Shown piece after piece: positions 56,956-64,000 of a stretch of 64,000 nt of DNA; the stretch's first letter is position 1, and the number at the start of each line of letters is the position of its first letter. Location: the NCBI GenBank assembly GCA_941918925.1, contig OW799236.1:14049474-14113473 (forward strand), in the 5' to 3' direction. The notes under the pieces were generated by a model. That model did no database searches, had not been told where the DNA came from, and was given only the letters and a program-made list of their open reading frames with translations. The DNA comes from Phyto melanocephala (taxonomy: Eukaryota; Arthropoda; Insecta; Diptera; Rhinophoridae). The position numbers and the translations under genes were made by a program.

Positions 56956-59177
56956 GAAAATCTATTTTCGTGTGATACACACACATCCATAAATTAAAGT
57001 TTGTAAAGGCAGCCTCTCATTCTCTAGAGTTTGCAAACTTCAATTTGCATGTGTGAGTGCTGCTATGAATTAAATTATACCGCAAGTGATCAAGTCAAAT
57101 TATGTAGTCACGCGAACTTCTCCAAAAAAAAAAAAAAACACCAACGAAACATTTTTGTATTGAGTAGTCTACCGAATACTTAAAAAATTGAGAGTCTTTT
57201 TAAATCCGTGTACATCTCTTTTATTCCACTCTTTACCATTTAATATTGATTTGTTGTATCGCACATCGATTTCTAATTTTATTCGCTATAATGATCAGGG
57301 TTGCCGTTTATTGTGTAATCATCCAAAATTGGGAATTTATTGAACAAAATAAGACCTTCGGTTTCAGTCAAAATAGATTCACTCATCTGCAATTATTTTC
57401 CTTTTTTTTGTAAAAATAACATTCATTCAAAATCTCAGATTTTAAAGATTGTTAGAATATATTTTTGTGTTTATCGAATGTGCCTCTTTTAGTTTAAAAG
57501 TTAGGTCAAGTATAGAGGTTATGTTGTGTTACCTGTGTTTCTTTATACAATTTGTAGTGGCTTATAAACTCGTTAGTTTTTTACATTTTTTTACTCGTTT
57601 CTTATTGCGTTGGTAGAAGAAAATGGCACATGACAATTGTTTTTATTTTATTTTGGATATTAATTAAACGTTTAGAAGAGCGGCAAGCAATTTTTAACTA
57701 TCAAAAATTATCATAACCATAGTAATGAATAAAACAAATTGTTACAATGCGGCGTCAACGCAAATACAGATAACCCAGCAAAATCTTTACTTAACAGATA
57801 AGTTAATAAGTACAGTCGAACTTCCATAACTCGAATCACCATTATCCCAAAAAAAAAAACTTCGACTTACGGAGACTTCGAGTTTCAGAATTTTTTATTA
57901 AAACAGAATAAAACGTTTTTTATTATGTATTTTTATTTAAAATAGCCTCGAATGAAAAACTACATACTTAAGAATATAAAAGAACAAGCATATGTACTCA
58001 TACATACACTGGTGGCTAAAACTAAAGCAACTCATATTACACTTCAAAATAATTGGAAATTAGTGCTCTTAAAAAAACTTAGACAAAAAGTTTTTCTTTA
58101 AAATTATTGATAATATATTCCTTAAAACATAGGTATAAAGAAATTATAATTTATTGTTTTAAAATATTTTTTTTTTTTTTTCAAAATAACAAAAAATATA
58201 TGACTGGTCAAAACTAAAGCAGCTTCTGTATTTGTAGCTTTGTAGTGCTCATCAGTTGTTTCGTCATTTGTCTGTCAATAATTTTTTAATTTTCGGAAAG
58301 AACTTTCTACATCATTTCTTGTTGGTTTTGAGTAGTTTCTCATGCATGTTTTAGCTTCTCGTTGCTGAAAACCAATCGAAGACTGCTTTGTCGACTTTTT
58401 TTGAATTTTGGGGTCCTATTTCTTTTACTACATAAACGAAATCCATATTTAAATAAGTTGATAATTGATTCCTTATTTTTAAAAATTGTTGAGACCGTGC
58501 TTGCCGAAATACTATATATATCAGCCGCTTCTTTTTTTCTTTAATCCGTCTTCGACGTCTTTTATGAACATACCTATGTATGTATGTTCAAATGTGCATA
58601 CATAAGTAAAAACAAGTAATCCATAAACATATTTAAATTTCGGCAATATAAACTAAATTACCCATTAATGCTGCATGTATTTTATGTTAATTAAAGAAGT
58701 TGCTGCATCTTAACATTGTTTTTTACACGTAGATTTTAATTGTCAAAATATGCTCATTTCCGGTATCTCTTTCTTAATGAAGGTAAGTTTTCAATGCTCT
58801 TTCTTAAAACTATAAGTATTTTAAGTATTATATGTATGTGCATACAATATGAACATTATATAACAGAATCTAAAGAAAACATAAAAATCTTATATTTAAA
58901 TTAAAGTGAAATTTTTTTTTTATAGATTTCGTTTTTAATCTAAGTTAAACCCCCAGCGAATTTAGGTGATAATGAGTGAAAATAAAACTGTATAAATTAA
59001 TTATTGTTATAAGTGTGTATGTTTTGTACATATGCATGTATGTATGCATGTATGTATGCATTTGACTTTTTTTAATTTGATGTCAAATACATAAAAAATT
59101 ATTTTTAAATTTCTTATTTTTTTATATTCATATATGCATGTATGTATGTGTGTATATACAAACATATATACAAAATT
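56956..59177. other. intergenic region with transposon remnants
   Basis: Contains a pogo-like remnant (57813-58600), A-homopolymers near 57123, and (GTAT)n at 59030-59060 and 59140-59155. No host gene is supported. Confidence 0.55.
57813..58600 (-). pseudogene. decayed pogo/Tigger-like transposon remnant
   Basis: The minus strand of 58330-58575 reads, with a frame break in an A-run, EAADIYSISASTVSTIFKNK, then SKRNRTPKFKKVDKAVFDWF: the N-terminal helix-turn-helix and CENP-B-like region of pogo transposases. A stop follows in the next residues. CAGTCGAACTTCCATAACTC at 57813 resembles a pogo/Tigger terminal repeat. Two direct repeats ACTGGT(GG)CxAAAACTAAAGCA at 58009 and 58203 look like a Tc1-type end, so the remnant may be composite. 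Confidence 0.55.
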
Positions 59178-59239
59178 ATGGAAAGTATTAAACAGGAGTT
59201 AAACGAATTAGAATCCCAGAAAAAATTTATTTTGTACCG
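59178..59239 (+). CDS. putative orphan first coding exon
   Basis: ATG GAA AGT starts a 20-codon frame, MESIKQELNELESQKKFILY, ending at a good donor CG|GTAAGC. The composition (Glu, Lys and Leu spaced like a coiled coil) is unlike the surrounding chance frames. No continuing exon could be identified before the window ends at 64000, and no family is recognised. It could equally be a chance ORF. Confidence 0.35.
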
Positions 59240-60239
59240 GTAAGCAGTAAAAAAAAATCATGCCTTCTTATAGCGCATTCGAGGGTGCTATAAATGGAAG
59301 TCAGAAATTTCTATTAAATATATTTCATTTTTTATAAAATAACTTACTGCAACTTCTCTCGCTTACGAGGATGCAGGAATGTAAGCGAATGATTACCTCT
59401 CTTTACTGTAGTTCTTAAAAAATTTATTGAAAACACATAAAAGAGGCATGATATTACTGCATTAACCATGTGTGAAAATAGCAAATAATTAGAGCATCAA
59501 AGAGCCCTACCAAGTGGGACATCTCATATAAAAATCATGCCTTCCTGAAGCAGGTTGGGAAAGGAGAGTACATTTGTCTCTCCCTTACAAACCTGCTTCC
59601 GGGTATGCAGTAATTTTTGCTGGGAATAACCCTAAATATTTACTAAAAATTTGCACATTTTATTTTTGATTAAGATTTTTTGTCAGTTTAATAATTCTCT
59701 TCTATATTTTGTATTATGTACTAAGTTTAAATGCATCAAACAAATCAAGATAATCCATATCTGCTTGACAGTGGGTTCCTGTTCTGATTTAAAGATCCAC
59801 TAACAAGGAGGTGAAAAGGGTAAAAACGGATAAAATCGATAACCTTGCATCTGCTACACTAAAAATGAAACTGATTAGCTTAAAATGGTGTTGCAATTTA
59901 CTCAAAAAATAAGCTGACAGGTAGGTGTGAGATACCTCACGGCCACGGGGTGGATCTAGTAATCTTACTCTTGGATCTATTCTGAGATACATTGGAACTG
60001 ACGGGTGATGTGGTCTTGTCTAAACGGTGTCATACAGACTCCACTTGACTGTTTGCGTATTGTGAATTACCGCGTTAACCAACTAACCAACCAGGTGTGT
60101 GGCCCATCTTTGAATTTTTTACTCCTAAGGGGTGAAAACGTGTACGAACGATATTTGGATACTTTTCGGGTACCCTATGTAACTTTAAATTGTATAAAAA
60201 TAGGGGGAAAAAATTAAAATTTTATTACTTACTCCTCGA

Positions 60240-60970
60240 AAAATTAATAAAGGGTCCGCCATCTAACGTTTTTTTTCCCACTAGTGCTTATTTCTTGAAT
60301 GGTAACACTTACCTCATGTCTGATTTGACAGATAATTAGTTTTATCCTTCCGCTGAATGAATATGGTTGTGTATACGCTTCGCTAATTGGACCTGCGAAC
60401 GACTTACAGAAGATGCCGATTTTGCCAAAAAAAAATCATATTTTCAAATGAAGCTCATTTTGATCTTGGCGGGTATGTAAACAAGCAATATTGGCGCATT
60501 TGGGGCACAGAAAACCCGCACGCATACATTGAAAGACCGATACACACAAAATGAGTCACTGTTTGATGCGGATTTTGGTCTAGAGGCATAATTGGGCCAT
60601 TTTTCTTCGAAAAGCAAAAGTGGCCGTTACAGTCAATGGCGATCCTTATCAGGCCATGTTGAACGAATTTTTGTTGAATTTTTTGTTTAAGGAGTATATT
60701 GGCAACATTTGTTTTCAACAGGACGGCGCTACGTACCACACAGCAGAAGCTACACTCAATGTTTTGCTCCCTGTTTCAAAAAAAAAAAAGGTTATTTGGC
60801 GGGCCCTATACTAGGATTTCGCCAATTTTTCAAATTTGCATGCATAGGGATAAAAATTTCTCCTTTTTTTGGTACGTAAAAAAATTTCTGGTATAAAACA
60901 ATCGGTCATGAATTAATATAATGCAGACTATTATTTGGGTACATTTTACACTCTTCTAGGAGAACAAAAA
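60240..60970 (+). pseudogene. decayed Tc1/mariner-superfamily transposon
   Basis: Broken frames read NEAHFDLGGYVNKQYWRIWG (about 60440-60505), then PIHTK, CGFWSRGIIGPFFFEKQK, AVTVNGDPYQAMLNEFLLNF and ICFQQDGATYHTAEATLNVL (60705-60765), the order of a DDE_3-type transposase common in insects. At least three frame breaks and a stop mean it is inactive. Related to 27590-28330. Confidence 0.7.
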
Positions 60971-61309
60971 AGGTACAGGAATGGGTAAAATATGTCTAGT
61001 TTCTAATTATTGGGCTAGGTAGGTAAGAAAGGGGGAAGCAGAAAGCAGTATCTGCCTCCTACACCCACACTCGGAGACCAATAAGGTCCATTTTTTTTCA
61101 ATTTATGGGCTAAATGGGATAAAATTTGTAATAGGGGTTTGACCACACATAACAAAATTATGTAATCAAGTAAAACTTCAAATGCCATCATATTGGGGTA
61201 GAAACGGGAAAATTTCAGAACTTTTTAGAACATATTTATTTTTATGCAAAAAAGAGTAGATTTATTCACCTTAAATTATGTCTAATAAAATATGTTATTC
61301 TTATAAGTT

Positions 61310-62340
61310 TAATTAAAAATTTTAAACTTGGATTATGGACATTGATATTGAAAACCCGAGAAAGTACTTTTTGTATTTTCTAAGTTAACGAATGTAGAAT
61401 TTTGAAATTAGAGAATTTTAATCCAAGTTGAGGTTAAAAATGATATAAGCGACTCAAAAGGTACTTTTTGTATTTTGTACGTTTATGGATCTAGATTTTT
61501 AAAATTAGGGACTATTTATTTAAGCTAAAATTGAAAATGATATTATCGACACAAAAGGTACTTTTCTCTATTTTATGATACTTTTTGAATTTTCTACGTT
61601 TTTAAATACATAATTTTCAAAACATGGAGCAGCGATCAAAGTTGAGACTGAAGTTACATTGGGCAATACAAAATGTACTTTTTTCATATTTTTATGGTAC
61701 TTTTTTTACTTTCTACGTTAGTGAAGCTAGAATTTAGAAATGAGGGAAATTTTAATTCAAGTTGTGGTTGAAAATGATATGGGCGACCTAAAAGGTACTT
61801 TTTTATGGTACAATACTTTTTTGTATTTTCTACGTTTTTAAACATACACTGTTTAAATTACTGATTATTGATCGGAGGTGAGATTAATTGTAACAAAAAC
61901 AAATTACACGCAAAACGTCCACTCAAAGTAATCGCTCGCATTTTAAAAACAACATATTAATTTGATATGAGCGACATAAAAAAAAAATATTTTTTACTTA
62001 TTTTTATGCTGCCTATTTTTGGTAGCGGTGCTTATGGGCCAATTTACTACTACTACGACTATTACTACGACTACTACTACGACTATTACTACGACTACTA
62101 CTACGACTACTACTACTCATTTTTACCGAACTTTTGTATTTTTACGTTTTTTGAAAATACAAAAAAATTTGGTACTATTTTAAGATGAGTTTGAAAATTA
62201 TAGAGACAGACAAAAAAAGTTACTTTTCTAATTTTTATAGTCATTTTTGCATTTTCCGAGATTTTGAATCTGAAGTTTGGATCTTGCCTGATATGAAAGA
62301 TGACAAGGAGAATAAGAAATACTTTATTTAATATACTTCT
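61310..62340 (+). repeat. degenerate tandem array, units of about 90-120 bp
   Basis: A block of the form GAxAATGATATxxGCGACxxAAAAGGTACTTTT..TATTTTCTACGTTTxTxxA recurs at about 61341, 61438, 61529, 61651, 61770, 61960 and 62195. Spacing grows from about 95 to 120 and then to 190-235 bp, so units have been lost or interrupted. No gene is seen. Confidence 0.65.
62045..62117 (+). repeat. (TACTACGACTAT/C)n microsatellite
   Basis: About six copies of a 12-bp unit inside the tandem array; in frame it reads YYYD repeats within 61967-62188, which is not supported as a gene. Confidence 0.9.
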
Positions 62341-62487
62341 CATTTTTTTACAATAAATAAAATTATTTAGAGAAACAAGTTTTCATAAATTTAGCAAATG
62401 CAGTAATTAAAGAAAAAAACTTAAGATATTGAATAAACAGTAAGAAGTGCGCTAGCGAGGTAGTGGTAGTAGTTATAGTAGTAGTAG

Positions 62488-63766
62488 CCCAACAAATCAA
62501 AATGCTTTAGAAATAGCTTACAATAAGCTTACTAACATAAGCCTTAAGCTTGCGAAAGTATTGTGAAAACTATTGCAAAAGGCTTGTTAACAATTGTTTA
62601 ATAAAGAGAATTGAACCCTTGCTTGAAGCTTGCTTGCATACAACAAATTTATAACTCTAAGTATAGAACAAGCTTAAAATCAGCTTACTTTCAAAACCTT
62701 TCTTCAAGCTAATAAAAATAATAAAAATCTTTTATTTACCAATATTTTAATGGTTATTTTATTTACCTCTTTAATTAACATATTATTAAAACTCATGGCC
62801 TTATATTTTTTTTGGATTCTTGTCTATTTTTGGCGAACTGGAAAAACGACTTAGTACTTCTTATGTACTCATCCTCACCCAAGACAATAAAAATTGCAGC
62901 ATCTATCAAATATAAGTAATATGATATATCAAGCAATGTTCTTATGGCTTTTGCCAAGGCGAATTCATACAGGTGAAATTATCAGCCCAGCTGATGGGGA
63001 GACTTTATGTCAAAATTGGTTGAATTTGCCTTATTAATGCAGGGAAGGGAAATGTGATTTTAAATTCTGTATTAAACAATTAACATACGTGTACTTTTTT
63101 GATGATAAATGTGCTAAATTTATGTATATTTGTTGCTTTTGCGTCATTAATAATGTGTTTGAAACAATTTTATCCTTTTTTTTAATCAACTTTTATTATA
63201 TTTAATATGTAAAAACTGCTTTTCCATCCCTGATATACGAATTGGCCTTGTCATAAAACATCTCATAAAAAGTTGCTTTGTTGTGTCAATTCGCCGTTGC
63301 ATATACCTTATGGATATGCCTTGGCTTTTGCTACACTTAGGCTTCGCACACTATTTTTGTCTTTTCCAGCACATCTTTTCTGTCACTTCATCGACTAACA
63401 ATTTGCGCCAACAGTTTTTGGTAAAGTCTGGAGTCTTTGCAACCGTTAGCAGCTCTTTTTCCTTTTAAGAATAAAAAAACTTTAATATATTTTAAGAAAA
63501 GTTTATTTTCAACGAAAACCTTGAATATTCTTTAAAATATTTTTTATTTTTTTACATTGACACTGACTTTTTAAAACTGGGCTACTAAGATGTAGTTCAA
63601 CAAATTCAAAATAAAAATATAAATAATTTCAAAAAACATAAACACTTACAAGACTATAGTCAGCATAAGTATTTTGCAAGCATTGTTGATAAAGGTAACA
63701 GAATATTGGTTGTTACAAGCTTATTCTCCAATTAGCTTAGTTTTAATTCAAATTTGGTTTGTTGGG
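62488..63766. mobile_element. MITE with CCCAACAAA termini, host of a nested MITE
   Basis: Left end CCCAACAAATCAAAATGC and, inverted, right end CCCAACAAACCAAATTTG; TAG flanks both (62485-62487, 63767-63769). The interior is AAGCTT/GCTTGC-rich. Without the nested 369-bp element and its duplication it would be about 0.9 kb. Superfamily uncertain. Confidence 0.6.
62955..63323 (+). mobile_element. hAT-type MITE (CAAGGC family), 369 bp
   Basis: Ends CAAGGCGAATTC and, inverted, CAAGGCATATCC; perfect 8-bp duplication GCTTTTGC at 62947-62954 and 63324-63331. Inverted copy of 31598-31968. It is nested within the CCCAACAAA element, so it is the younger of the two. The open frame at 63283-63468 only crosses its edge. 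Confidence 0.88.
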
Positions 63767-64000
63767 TAGTTCCTTAAAAAACCAAACTGTCAAACACATA
63801 CTTAAGTAAAAAATATCTTATTTTTTGTGGAATTTGACAATAGGAACCCCAGCGAATTTGCGGATGAACATAAATTATAGATCTGTTTTAATATTGCTTA
63901 CTAACAACGACAGACATAAAAAAAATATCAAAATTAAGTAAATGCTAACTTAAACCAGTTACGCAAGATATATTTCATATTTTAATTTGTATAGAAAATC

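Noticed and set aside
61967..62188. YYYD-repeat open frame
   Set aside because: A 12-bp microsatellite inside a degenerate tandem array, with no other protein-like features.

Overview
This is a eukaryotic, very AT-rich window with short spliceosomal introns (typically 55-600 bp, GT-AG), abundant (GTAT)n microsatellites and many small DNA transposons. The gene set (a gamma-tubulin, Arpc4, Ski6/Rrp41, mitochondrial RF1, MADF-BESS and PIF/Harbinger-derived genes) and the genome-wide 'TTATACCCTTCACC...CGGCCGAATATAG' repeat point to a calyptrate fly such as a blow fly or house-fly relative. The organism assignment is inference. Exon models were built by hand from splice sites, reading phase and family resemblance.

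Layout. 1-1719: three copies of the TTATACCC repeat, two of them head to head. 1914-4164 (+): gamma-tubulin, five coding exons. 4165-7874: intergenic with a 519-bp hAT-type MITE just upstream of Arpc4 (7875-8381, +). 8788-11026 (-): WRAP53/TCAB1-like WD-repeat gene with a one-base frameshift in its third coding exon. 12468-14673 (-): an unusual fusion of an N-terminal THAP zinc finger to a gamma-butyrobetaine/trimethyllysine-dioxygenase-like body in which all three iron ligands are replaced. 14889-16109 (+): mitochondrial release factor 1. 16188-16937 (-): Ski6/Rrp41 exosome subunit. 17198-18537 (+): MADF-BESS protein, tail to tail with 18578-20363 (-): a HARBI1-like PIF/Harbinger-derived nuclease. 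21873-23918 (+): SAM-domain protein of the C19orf47 family. 25153-27449 (-): B3GNTL1-like family-2 glycosyltransferase with a full TTATACCC repeat in its last intron. 36997-54890 (-): inositol-trisphosphate 3-kinase with introns of 5.3 and 11.3 kb. 59178-59239 (+) may be an orphan first exon.

The 5' half is gene-dense (about one gene per 2.5 kb) and made of divergent and convergent pairs separated by 40-400 bp. The 3' half is IP3-kinase introns and intergenic DNA filled with decayed transposons: hAT MITEs with 8-bp target duplications, PIF-like MITEs with TTA/TAA duplications, Tc1/mariner, pogo, non-LTR and Helitron-like remnants, and a degenerate tandem array at 61.3-62.3 kb.

Most worth following up: the THAP plus pseudo-dioxygenase fusion; the neighbouring MADF and Harbinger-transposase genes, which look like a co-domesticated DNA-binding/nuclease pair; and the four perfect CRE palindromes (TGACGTCA) in or at the long first intron of IP3 kinase. 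No virus, CRISPR array, rRNA or convincing tRNA gene was seen.
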